From Pseudomonas triticifolii (lineage in GTDB: Bacteria; Pseudomonadota; Gammaproteobacteria; Pseudomonadales; Pseudomonadaceae), in contig NZ_JACONV010000002.1 of NCBI RefSeq assembly GCF_014358015.1, positions 248,001 to 312,000 on the forward strand: 64,000 bases of DNA, given 5' to 3'. The notes beneath the pieces were generated by a model. That model ran no database searches, had not been told where the DNA came from, and saw nothing but the letters and a program-made list of their open reading frames with translations. The translations under genes and the position numbers were made by a program. This document shows, in pieces, positions 8,605-16,531 of the stretch (position 1 is its first letter; every line of letters starts with the position of its first letter).

Positions 8605-9849
8605 ATGGATAACCTGCCCATCGGCCCGCTGCTTGGCGTGCTGGCGCTATTGATACTCTGGTCCGGCCTGTTCACTGCTGTGGAAACCGCACACCAGCAA
8701 CTCAAGATGCTGCGTGCAGGCAGCCGCCCCGGCGGTGCGGAATTTCCCGAACTGGCGTTCAATCTCAACAGCCTTATCCTCAGCAACACGCTGACCAAAG
8801 CGCTGATCACCGTCATCGCGACCCTGATTGCAGCCGACTACTGGTTCTACAACGGTCCGACTATTGCGTGGCTAAGCACGGCTGGCGTGATGCTGGTGTT
8901 CGCCGAATACATGCCGCGCCGCCTGGCGAACCGTTATCCTGTTTCAACGCTGCTGCTGGGCAACGGCCTGCTGCGCATTCCGATGAAACTCCTCTGGCCA
9001 GCGACGTACGTGTTCAACGTGATCGCCAAAACCCTGCTGCGCCCGCTTCTGAAGGGCAACGTGCAGGATCCTGGCCGGGAATTCGACGAGGAAGCGCAAA
9101 AGTCCGTTCATCACGATGGAGTTCACGAACATTATCCGCGGGCTAACGTGTTGTCGGGTGTCCAGGCGCTGGACAGCATTACGGTCAATGACATCCTCAT
9201 CCCCCGCAGCGAGGTCGATGGCGTCAACCTTGATGACGCCATCGAGCTGATCATCGAGCGGCTGATCATTTCGCGCCATACGCGTCTGCCAGTGTTTCAC
9301 AACGATATCAATCAGGTGCAGGGCGTGATCAACACGCGCGACATCAGCCACCTGCTGCCCAAGGGCACTCTGACCAAGGAGCAATTGCTGGCGGTCTGCT
9401 ATGAGCCGTATTTCGTTCCTGAAAGCACGCCACTGCAACTGCAACTGCTCAACTTCCACAAACAGCAGCGTCGTCTTGGCGTGGTGGTCGATGAGTACGG
9501 CGAAGTGCTGGGGATTGTCACGCTGGAAGACATCCTCGAAGAAATCGTGGGCGAATTCGAAAACGAGCAGGCACTGGACAACCCGCACATCAAACGCCAG
9601 GAAGATGGGCGGCTTGAAGTGGAAGGCGCGGCTTCCATACGCGACCTGAACAAAAGCCTGGGCTGGCACTTGCCGTCGGACGGCCCGAAAACTCTGAACG
9701 GGCTGGTGACCGAAGCGCTTGAAACCATCCCCGACGCCCCGGTCTGCCTGAAGATAGGTCCGTACCGGCTGGAAATTCTTGAAACCGAGGACAACCGCGT
9801 CAAACGGGTTGCCATGTGGCAGAACGCGCCCAGCAGGGTTTTCAAGTAG
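8605..9849 (+). CDS. CNNM/CBS domain transporter-like protein (HlyC/CorC family)
   Basis: The 414-residue protein has an N-terminal DUF21/CNNM membrane domain (about 1-150, three to four helices), a CBS pair (about 185-315) and a C-terminal CorC_HlyC domain (about 330-410, VEGAASIRDLN onwards). Motifs GVVVDEYGEVLGIVTLEDILEE are characteristic. Relatives such as YfjD/CorB are linked to magnesium or cobalt export, but the substrate here is not shown by sequence. It follows the CcsA-like gene by 12 nt; the ffh-CcsA-CNNM neighbourhood is common in Pseudomonas. Confidence 0.85.
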   Translation: MDNLPIGPLLGVLALLILWSGLFTAVETAHQQLKMLRAGSRPGGAEFPELAFNLNSLILSNTLTKALITVIATLIAADYWFYNGPTIAWLSTAGVMLVFAEYMPRRLANRYPVSTLLLGNGLLRIPMKLLWPATYVFNVIAKTLLRPLLKGNVQDPGREFDEEAQKSVHHDGVHEHYPRANVLSGVQALDSITVNDILIPRSEVDGVNLDDAIELIIERLIISRHTRLPVFHNDINQVQGVINTRDISHLLPKGTLTKEQLLAVCYEPYFVPESTPLQLQLLNFHKQQRRLGVVVDEYGEVLGIVTLEDILEEIVGEFENEQALDNPHIKRQEDGRLEVEGAASIRDLNKSLGWHLPSDGPKTLNGLVTEALETIPDAPVCLKIGPYRLEILETEDNRVKRVAMWQNAPSRVFK

Positions 9850-10148
9850 CCATCAACGGCCAGCGGCTCTGTAAGCACTTGTTTCAGAGCCAGCCTGCTT
9901 CCTATAATCGCTTCGCTTATCCAAGCCCGGCTTTCGTTGTGCTACCCGCACAGGACGCGAACACCCGGTAGCCTGATCGCCCCACGCCTTATCTGGCTCG
10001 CGCTCCATCCACGAGCGTCGCCACGCCCTTGCCCAACCGGGCTGCGCTGCTCAGCGCTGCGCCAACATGACACGACTATCACAATAATGAATGCTTGCTG
10101 GCGTGCATCCACGCACCGACAGACAAGCCGACCGTCAGGGATAACCGC
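9850..10148. other. 299-nt gap upstream of the MFS gene
   Basis: The gap holds an inverted repeat GGCTCTG (9865-9871) / CAGAGCC (9885-9891), which may end CNNM transcription though it lacks a T tract, and a strong plus-strand promoter candidate at 9879-9908. I see no gene in the remaining 240 nt, which would form a long 5' leader if that promoter drives the transporter. Confidence 0.5.
9879..9908 (+). promoter_or_regulatory. sigma70-type promoter candidate upstream of the MFS gene
   Basis: TTGTTT (9879-9884) and a perfect TATAAT (9903-9908) are separated by 18 nt. It lies 240 nt upstream of the transporter start and overlaps one arm of the upstream inverted repeat. Confidence 0.55.
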
Positions 10149-11471
10149 ATGACCAGCACCTCAACCGCTCATGAAGACGACACTGTCGCAACGCCACCCG
10201 TGAACTCTGCGACTCGCGTTGCGACGGCCAGCTTCATTGGCACTGCCATCGAGTTTTACGATTTCTACGTATACGCCACCGCCGCTGCCCTGGTGATTGG
10301 TCCGGTGTTCTTTCCGCAGACGTCCGGCACTGCACAGATGCTGTCGTCGTTTCTGACTTTCGGCATCGCCTTTCTCGCACGCCCGCTGGGCTCGGCGCTG
10401 TTTGGCCATTTCGGTGACCGTATCGGCCGCAAGTCGACGCTGGTCGCCTCGCTCTTGCTGATGGGCATCTGTACCACCTTGATTGGCGTGCTTCCCGGCT
10501 ACGCAACCATCGGCGCCTGGGCTCCGATCCTGTTGTGCGTACTGCGCTTCGGCCAGGGGTTGGGCCTGGGTGGTGAATGGGGCGGAGCCGCGTTGCTGGC
10601 GACGGAAAACGCGCCCAAGGGCAAGCGCGCCTGGTTCGGCATGTTCCCGCAACTGGGGCCCTCCATCGGCTTCCTGGCCGCCAACGGCCTGTTCCTGACG
10701 CTGGCCATGACACTGAGCGACGAACAGTTCCGCGCATGGGGCTGGCGGATTCCGTTTCTGCTCAGCGCCTTGCTGGTCATGGTCGGGCTGTACGTGCGCC
10801 TGAAGCTGGAAGAAACACCGGTCTTTGCCCAGGCCATGGCGCGTCATGAGCGGGTCAGGATGCCGATTGTCGAGACCTTCCGCGATCACTGGAAGCCCAT
10901 GCTGCTGGGCGCCGCCTCGATGGTGGTGTGCTATGCGCTGTTTTACATCTCGACGGTTTTTTCACTGAGCTACGGCGTTTCAACACTGGGCTACACCCGG
11001 GAAACCTTCCTGGGCCTGTTGTGCTTTGCGGTGCTGTTCATGGCGGCTGCCACGCCGCTCGCGGCGTTGGCGAGCGACCGTTATGGACGCAAACCGGTCC
11101 TGCTGATCGGTGGCGTACTGGCAATTTTGTCAGGTTTTGCGATGGAACCGTTGCTGACCCACGGCACCACATGGGGCGTGGCGTTGTTCCTGTGCATCGA
11201 GCTGTTCCTGATGGGCGTGACCTTTGCACCGATGGGTGCGCTGCTGCCTGAACTGTTTCCGACGCAAGTGCGTTACACAGGCGCGTCGGCGGCCTACAAC
11301 CTGGGCGGAATCGTCGGGGCTTCGGTTGCACCCTTCTTCGCACAGAAACTGGTGGCGATGGGCGGACTGAGCTGGGTGGGCGGGTATGTGTCGGCAGCAG
11401 CGCTGATCAGCGTGCTGGCGGTGCTGTGCCTGAAAGAGACACGCAATGAGGACTTGAACCGGGTGGGTTGA
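10149..11471 (+). CDS. MFS transporter, metabolite:H+ symporter type
   Basis: A 440-residue 12-helix transporter of the major facilitator superfamily, closest in character to the metabolite:proton symporters (ProP/ShiA/KgtP-like). Visible signatures are SFIGTAIEFYDFYVY at the first helix, the motif-A loop GDRIGRKST after helix 2, FGQGLGLGGEWGGAA in helix 4 and a repeat of motif A (SDRYGRKPVL). The substrate cannot be told from sequence. I chose ATG 10149 because CAGGGA sits 7 nt upstream; an upstream in-frame ATG adds 18 hydrophilic residues without a ribosome site. It converges on purT. Confidence 0.87.
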   Translation: MTSTSTAHEDDTVATPPVNSATRVATASFIGTAIEFYDFYVYATAAALVIGPVFFPQTSGTAQMLSSFLTFGIAFLARPLGSALFGHFGDRIGRKSTLVASLLLMGICTTLIGVLPGYATIGAWAPILLCVLRFGQGLGLGGEWGGAALLATENAPKGKRAWFGMFPQLGPSIGFLAANGLFLTLAMTLSDEQFRAWGWRIPFLLSALLVMVGLYVRLKLEETPVFAQAMARHERVRMPIVETFRDHWKPMLLGAASMVVCYALFYISTVFSLSYGVSTLGYTRETFLGLLCFAVLFMAAATPLAALASDRYGRKPVLLIGGVLAILSGFAMEPLLTHGTTWGVALFLCIELFLMGVTFAPMGALLPELFPTQVRYTGASAAYNLGGIVGASVAPFFAQKLVAMGGLSWVGGYVSAAALISVLAVLCLKETRNEDLNRVG

Positions 11472-11485
11472 ACACATCCACAATT

Positions 11486-11520
11486 AACCCTGATCGTGCC
11501 CATGGGCACGATCAGGGACA
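11486..11520. terminator. 30-nt perfect palindrome between convergent genes
   Basis: Bases 11488-11517 form a perfect palindrome (arms CCCTGATCGTGCCCA and its complement, no loop bases) followed by ACAATTTT. It sits between the MFS stop and the purT stop and most likely acts as a bidirectional terminator. Confidence 0.75.
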
Positions 11521-11523
11521 ATT

Positions 11524-12705
11524 TTACAGCTCGACCTTGACCGCCTGCGAAGCGCGAGTGGCCTTGGCGCGAGCGGCTTCGATGGACTCGTCACGTGCCA
11601 GGGCTACGCCCATGCGGCGCTGGCCATTGACTTCCGGCTTGCCGAACAGACGCAAGGCAGTGTCCGGCTCGGCCAGTGCGGCACCCAGGTTGGAAAACGC
11701 GGTTTGCGTCGACTGACCCTCAACCAGAATCACTGCCGAAGCGGACGGACCGAACTGACGGATCAGCGGAACCGGCAGGCCAAGAATGGCGCGTGCGTGC
11801 AACGCGAACTGCGACAGGTCCTGGGAAATCAGTGTGACCAAGCCCGTGTCATGCGGACGCGGCGAGACTTCGCTGAACCATACCTGATCACCCTTGATGA
11901 ATAGCTCGACACCGAAGATGCCGCGACCGCCCAGCGCCTCGGTCACGGCCTTGGCCACACGCTCGGACTCTGCCAGCGCTGCCGGGCTCATGGCCTGTGG
12001 CTGCCAGGATTCCTGGTAGTCGCCTTTTTCCTGACGATGACCGACCGGTGCGCAGAACGTGGTGCCGCCCACATGGCGCACGGTCAGCAGGGTGATTTCG
12101 TAATCGAAGTCGATGAAGCCTTCGACGATAACCCGACCTTTACCGGCACGGCCACCTTCTTGAGCGTAATCCCAGGCCTTCTGTACGTCGTCAGTGCTTT
12201 TAAGCAGGCTCTGGCCCTTGCCAGACGAACTCATGACCGGCTTGACCACACACGGGAAGCCCAGGTCCTCGACGGCCTTGCTGTAAGCCTCGAAGGTGTC
12301 GGCAAAGTGGTAAGGCGAAGTCGGCAGCTTCAGCTCTTCAGCGGCCAGGCGACGGATGCCTTCGCGGTTCATGGTCAACTGGGCGGCGCGCGCAGTCGGG
12401 ATGACGGTGAAACCTTCCGCTTCCAGCTCCACCAGGGTGGCGGTGGCGATGGCTTCGATTTCCGGAACGATGAAATGCGGCTTCTCGGCCTCGATCACGG
12501 CGCGCAGTGCAGCGCCGTCGAGCATGTTGACCACGTGACTGCGATGAGCCACCTGCATGGCTGGGGCGTTCGCATAGCGATCGACCGCAATCACTTCGAC
12601 GCCCAGGCGTTGCAGCTCGATCACGACTTCCTTGCCCAGTTCGCCGCTGCCGCAAAACAGTACGCGCGTCGCAGTAGGCGACAGTGGAGTTCCGATTTGA
12701 GTCAT
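11524..12705 (-). CDS. purT: formate-dependent phosphoribosylglycinamide formyltransferase
   Basis: PurT is an ATP-grasp enzyme that makes formyl-GAR from GAR, formate and ATP, a folate-independent route for the third purine step. The 393-residue product starts [26 protein letters not shown] with the N-terminal Rossmann-like domain. The ATP-grasp core follows ([60 protein letters not shown]). Length and motifs agree with the family. The upstream gene on the same strand is the VUT transporter, with 103 nt between. Confidence 0.97.
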   Translation of the reverse strand: MTQIGTPLSPTATRVLFCGSGELGKEVVIELQRLGVEVIAVDRYANAPAMQVAHRSHVVNMLDGAALRAVIEAEKPHFIVPEIEAIATATLVELEAEGFTVIPTARAAQLTMNREGIRRLAAEELKLPTSPYHFADTFEAYSKAVEDLGFPCVVKPVMSSSGKGQSLLKSTDDVQKAWDYAQEGGRAGKGRVIVEGFIDFDYEITLLTVRHVGGTTFCAPVGHRQEKGDYQESWQPQAMSPAALAESERVAKAVTEALGGRGIFGVELFIKGDQVWFSEVSPRPHDTGLVTLISQDLSQFALHARAILGLPVPLIRQFGPSASAVILVEGQSTQTAFSNLGAALAEPDTALRLFGKPEVNGQRRMGVALARDESIEAARAKATRASQAVKVEL

Positions 12706-12808
12706 CTCAGGTCCTCGTGGAGCAGATATCGAGGGCAGCCCGCCGTGTGCGAGCGACCGCTGTGGAGAAAGGCGCGCAATTTACCACGAAGCCCCGGCAA
12801 ATGGGGGC

Positions 12809-13276
12809 TCAACCCGGACAAGCGTTGTTGCGTGCCCGCCAGGCCATGATCATCCAGACGGCCGTCACGCCAGCGAACTTGGAGAGCAACGCGGTCAGTA
12901 CCACCGGCGCTGTCAGGGCATCAATCATGCCGAAGAAGATGAAGGTGTCCAGCGGAATACTCAGCGCCGAGCTGATCCACAAACGATCACGCAACGGACG
13001 TCTGGTGATGCTGAATACCAGCCAGTCTATGCACTCGGACACTGCGAACGCCGTGGCGCTGGCCAGGGCAATGGTTGGATCACTGGTGATGTACGACAGC
13101 ACCAGCGCGGCCAGCATGGCGAGAATCGCGCCATGGCCGAAACGGATCTGCACCATATCGCGCAACACAAAGACCAACCCTCCCCAGGCCGACCAGATGA
13201 TGTCCAGGTGCGGCGCGCTGGAAAATGCGAAGTTGATCAGCACAACGCTGCCGATATAAGCGATCAGAAAAAGCAT
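12809..13276 (-). CDS. VUT family protein (queuosine-precursor transporter-like)
   Basis: A 155-residue membrane protein of the VUT/YhhQ family. YhhQ of E. coli imports queuosine precursors, but this member is shorter and the substrate is inferred only from family. About five hydrophobic helices can be seen (MLFLIAYIGSVVLINFAF, AILAMLAALVLSYITS, ALASATAFAVSECIDWLVF, PLDTFIFFGMIDAL, FAGVTAVWMIMAW). ATG 13276 begins directly with a membrane helix and is preferred over an in-frame extension of 11 residues. Confidence 0.75.
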   Translation of the reverse strand: MLFLIAYIGSVVLINFAFSSAPHLDIIWSAWGGLVFVLRDMVQIRFGHGAILAMLAALVLSYITSDPTIALASATAFAVSECIDWLVFSITRRPLRDRLWISSALSIPLDTFIFFGMIDALTAPVVLTALLSKFAGVTAVWMIMAWRARNNACPG

Positions 13277-13369
13277 GGCGGTACTGCTGCCTGAAAAAAA
13301 GGGGGCCAATGGTAGCAGCCGGGAAAGCAGGAGGGTTTAAGGATATTCGTTAAAAACCATCGCCAGGGC

Positions 13370-13588
13370 TCAGCCCTTGCCACCCACCGTCCACATCATC
13401 CCGCTGGCCCTGGCCCGGTCATCGCACAGACCAAGCACGACACGACGCTCGTCATTGCTCATGCGGCTCCAGCGGGTGATTTCGCTCACGGTGCGCTGGC
13501 AACCGGTGCAGACATCGTCCTCATCCAGTGCGCAAATGCTGACACAGGGTGAACGGACCGGCTTTTCGATAATCGATTCAGTGCTCAT
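13370..13588 (-). CDS. DUF1289 small cysteine-rich protein
   Basis: A 72-residue protein of the DUF1289 family with a cysteine cluster CVSICALDEDDVCTGCQRT (four Cys in 19 residues) followed by EITRWSRMSNDERR. The cluster probably binds a metal; the function is unknown. Its ATG overlaps the stop of the upstream carbonic-anhydrase-like gene by one base (TGATG), so translation is probably coupled. Confidence 0.82.
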   Translation of the reverse strand: MSTESIIEKPVRSPCVSICALDEDDVCTGCQRTVSEITRWSRMSNDERRVVLGLCDDRARASGMMWTVGGKG

Positions 13589-14112
13589 CACTCTTCCTGC
13601 ACGGCCAGGTCGCGGGCGTAGCGCTGGGCGTTGTGTACGTAATGGGCGGCGCTGGCTTCGAGCATTTTCTTCTGCACATCGGTGAGTTCGCGGACGACCT
13701 TGCCCGGAGAACCCATCACCAGCGAGCCATCAGGGATGACCTTGCCCTCGCCGATCAGCGAATTGGCGCCAATGATGCAGTATTTCCCGATCTTCGCCCC
13801 GTTGAGAATGACCGCGTTGATCCCGATCAGGCTGAAATCGTCGACGCTGCAGCCATGCAACATCGCGTTGTGGCCGATGGTCACGCCTTTGCCGATATTC
13901 AGCGGCGAACCCATGTCGGTGTGCATGACTGTGCCGTCCTGCACGTTGCTGTTCTCGCCAATATGAATCAGCTCGTTATCGCCGCGCAATACGGCGTTAA
14001 ACCAGACGCTGGCACCCGCCTCCAGCCTGACCTTGCCGATCAATACCGCATTGGGCGCAACCCAACTGTGCGGGTCGGTCTGGACGCGGGATTCTCCCAG
14101 TCGGTATTTCAT
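13588..14112 (-). CDS. gamma-carbonic anhydrase family protein
   Basis: A left-handed beta-helix (hexapeptide repeat) protein of 174 residues in the YrdA/PaaY/CaiE group. The three zinc-binding histidines of the family are visible in [10 protein letters not shown] and GHNAMLHGC. Hexapeptide turns run from residue 15 to about 140, then a C-terminal helix. Some members hydrate CO2, others act as thioesterases or have no shown activity, so the reaction is not assigned. It is coupled to the DUF1289 gene by a TGATG overlap. Confidence 0.88.
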   Translation of the reverse strand: MKYRLGESRVQTDPHSWVAPNAVLIGKVRLEAGASVWFNAVLRGDNELIHIGENSNVQDGTVMHTDMGSPLNIGKGVTIGHNAMLHGCSVDDFSLIGINAVILNGAKIGKYCIIGANSLIGEGKVIPDGSLVMGSPGKVVRELTDVQKKMLEASAAHYVHNAQRYARDLAVQEE

Positions 14113-14170
14113 GCAGTTTCCTCAGGCTGGCCATGCTCATGGGCATGACTCTTTATTGATGACACAGCGT

Positions 14171-14767
14171 TCAGGTGGTGGAGCGTTCGGGCGGGTGATG
14201 CAGGCTGATCTTCGTCCCGTACATCACATTGACCAGCTCGACGATCATGATCGCCGTCAGCCCCCAGATCTTGTACTCGCCATAGCGATAGCTGGGGACG
14301 TACCAACTGCGACCTTCGTAATCGATGCGATGCGTGTGTTCGCGGGTGTCCTGACTAAAGAACTCCAGCGGCACACTGAATACAGCAGCGATCTCGCCAT
14401 CGTTAGGCCGATACTCGACGAAATCGGGAACCACACCCACGTAAGGGGTCACTTTGATACCGTGCTTGGAAATCAGCGGGCTCAAGGGGCCGACGATTTC
14501 AACAAGACCAGGCGGCAGGCCGATTTCTTCCTCGGCCTCACGCAATGCGGTGAAAATCAGGTCGGGATCCCCGGGGTCGCGGTGCCCACCGGGAAACGCG
14601 ACTTCGCCACCATGAGTGGAAAGCCCGCTGGCACGCAGGGTCAGGATCAACTCAGGTTCGTCACTGCGCGTGACAGGCACCAGCACCGCAGCCTCGGGAA
14701 AGCGTCGATCCGTCTCGAGGGCGTCTGGTGTGTGACTGACTACACGGCGAAGTAGCTCATCCAGCAT
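14171..14767 (-). CDS. NUDIX CoA pyrophosphatase (NudL-like)
   Basis: A 198-residue NUDIX hydrolase of the coenzyme A pyrophosphatase type, which splits CoA to phosphopantetheine and adenosine-3',5'-bisphosphate. The NUDIX box is intact as GGHRDPGD followed by ALREAEEEIGLP. The flanking LTLRASGLSTHGGEVAFPGG segment, rich in the residues of the CoA subgroup, precedes it. It lies 58 nt upstream of the gamma-carbonic anhydrase gene on the same strand and is divergent from the second NUDIX gene at 14918. Confidence 0.85.
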   Translation of the reverse strand: MLDELLRRVVSHTPDALETDRRFPEAAVLVPVTRSDEPELILTLRASGLSTHGGEVAFPGGHRDPGDPDLIFTALREAEEEIGLPPGLVEIVGPLSPLISKHGIKVTPYVGVVPDFVEYRPNDGEIAAVFSVPLEFFSQDTREHTHRIDYEGRSWYVPSYRYGEYKIWGLTAIMIVELVNVMYGTKISLHHPPERSTT

Positions 14768-14917
14768 GGGAAATCTCGATCTGTTGCCTGTCTGGCATCA
14801 TGCACCAAAGCAGCCAAGTGCCCAACCCCTTGTAGGACAAGTCGTGTGACATGGACGCTTGCTCATGGACGGCGGGACGGGCCAAGATAGCGCCTGCATC
14901 CACTATCGACTGACACC

Positions 14918-15469
14918 ATGAATTTTTGCAGCCAGTGCGGCAAACCCGTTATTCAGCGCATCCCCGAAGGCGACAGCCGTCTGCGCTATGTCTGCGAACA
15001 CTGCCAGACCATCCATTATCAAAACCCGAACATCGTCGCCGGCTGCCTGGCTACGCTGGGCGATAAAGTGCTGTTGTGCCGTCGCGCCATCGAGCCGCGC
15101 CTGGGTTTCTGGACGCTGCCCGCCGGTTTCATGGAGAACGGCGAGACGATCGAACAGGCCGCCCGGCGCGAAACCGTCGAGGAAGCCTGCGCGACGCTGA
15201 GCGAACTGGCTCTTTACGCAATCATCGATGTGCCGCATATCAATCAGGTGCACGTGTTCTATCGCGGCGAAATGGCCACCGAAGACTTCGCGGCCGGTGT
15301 CGAGAGCCTCGAAGTGCAATTATTCGAAGAAGCCGACATTCCATGGCAAGACCTGGCTTTCCTGACGGTCAGGCGTACCCTAGAATGCTTCTTCGCGGAT
15401 CGGCGTCGGCAGGCTTACCCGGTTCATACCAGTGCCCTTCCCCCATCGCGCCCGATACATACCTCTTAA
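14918..15469 (+). CDS. NUDIX hydrolase with N-terminal zinc ribbon
   Basis: The 183-residue protein begins with a zinc ribbon (CSQCGK and CEHCQT, about residues 4-30) and continues with a NUDIX domain. Its box reads GFMENGETIEQAARRETVEEA. This architecture occurs in NADH pyrophosphatase-like and ADP-ribose hydrolases; the substrate is not deducible. The C-terminal ~15 residues are Pro/Ser-rich and may be variable. It is followed after 54 nt by the L,D-transpeptidase gene. Confidence 0.85.
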   Translation: MNFCSQCGKPVIQRIPEGDSRLRYVCEHCQTIHYQNPNIVAGCLATLGDKVLLCRRAIEPRLGFWTLPAGFMENGETIEQAARRETVEEACATLSELALYAIIDVPHINQVHVFYRGEMATEDFAAGVESLEVQLFEEADIPWQDLAFLTVRRTLECFFADRRRQAYPVHTSALPPSRPIHTS

Positions 15470-15523
15470 TTCAAGTACGCACAGTCAGGATCGGCTTGCT
15501 CACGAGTCGTCAGGGAAATGGTA

Positions 15524-16087
15524 ATGCGCTGGTTGCTCGCTTTCGTTTGTATCATGTTCGTCCCGTTGTCACAGGCTGCGTTCACCCAGACCATCGTGCC
15601 CAAGGGCAGCGAACAGAAGATCATCAACAACAAGGTCATCAATACCGAGCCTATTGCCGGCAAGAAGATCGACAAGGTGCTGGTGCTCAAATCAGTACGG
15701 CAGTTGCAGTTGATCAGTGGCGGCGAGGCGCTCAAGACCTACCGTATTTCTCTGGGCAAGAACCCCAAGGGCACCAAGCTTCAGGAAGGCGACCAACGTA
15801 CCCCGGAAGGCTTCTACTGGCTCGACTGGCGCCAGCCAAGCGGCAATTACAATCTGTCGATGCACATTTCCTACCCGAATATCGCGGACTCGGCACGTGC
15901 GCGTCGCGAAGGGGTTAAGCCGGGCAGCATGATCATGATTCATGGCACGCCCGTGGACGAAGAGTACCCTGAATGGTACTTCCATACCCTGGACTGGACC
16001 AACGGCTGTATCGCGCTGAAGAACAACGACATGCGCGAGATATGGGATCTGGTGAAAGACGGGACAATGATCGAGATACGGCCTTAG
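15524..16087 (+). CDS. L,D-transpeptidase (YkuD) family protein
   Basis: A 187-residue exported protein: a signal peptide MRWLLAFVCIMFVPLSQA is followed by a YkuD catalytic domain. The active-site region reads MIHGTP (His) and WTNGCIAL (catalytic Cys), where classical members have SHGC. Such enzymes cross-link peptidoglycan stems or attach proteins to them. Of two nearby ATGs, 15524 was chosen because AGGGA lies at a proper distance; 15518 is too close to it. Confidence 0.85.
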   Translation: MRWLLAFVCIMFVPLSQAAFTQTIVPKGSEQKIINNKVINTEPIAGKKIDKVLVLKSVRQLQLISGGEALKTYRISLGKNPKGTKLQEGDQRTPEGFYWLDWRQPSGNYNLSMHISYPNIADSARARREGVKPGSMIMIHGTPVDEEYPEWYFHTLDWTNGCIALKNNDMREIWDLVKDGTMIEIRP

Positions 16088-16202
16088 CCTGACCGCTGAA
16101 TGCGCATTTCGTTGGCGTGCGCCTGTTTACGAACAAGCCGACACAATGGCCGAAGATGCAGCGCGTTTATTACGATAAGCGCGAGAACGATGTGGCAATG
16201 AC

Positions 16203-16514
16203 CTAGAAGTCTTCCAGTCGCCACACTTCATAAGCCGGCGTTTCATAGGGATGGCTTTGCTTGAGCGCCACCACCACCTGCTGAATCAGCTCGTCAGCCA
16301 CGACCAGCTCGACCTTCCACTCTTCCACCTGCTCGACCACACCGCCCTGCCCGATAAATGGCTGACTGCCATCCAGCGGGCGGAACTGACCGTGGCCAAG
16401 CACTTGCCAGCAGCATCGGTCGTAAGCACCGATTCGCCCTGCACCAGCAGCGAATATGGCGCTCTTGACCTCGTCCACATGACTCGGCGGAACAAAGAAG
16501 GCGAGCTTGTACAT
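16203..16514 (-). CDS. NIF3-like/YqfO family small protein
   Basis: A 103-residue protein starting MYKLAFFVPPSHVDEVKSAIF, matching the small stand-alone alpha/beta domain otherwise inserted in NIF3/YqfO proteins (PII-like fold). QSHPYETPAYEVW near the C-terminus is the family signature. Biochemical function is unknown. It lies 17 nt downstream of purL on the same strand, so it is probably the last gene of a purL transcript. Confidence 0.82.
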   Translation of the reverse strand: MYKLAFFVPPSHVDEVKSAIFAAGAGRIGAYDRCCWQVLGHGQFRPLDGSQPFIGQGGVVEQVEEWKVELVVADELIQQVVVALKQSHPYETPAYEVWRLEDF

Positions 16515-16531
16515 GTGCTGGCCTGCCCGGC

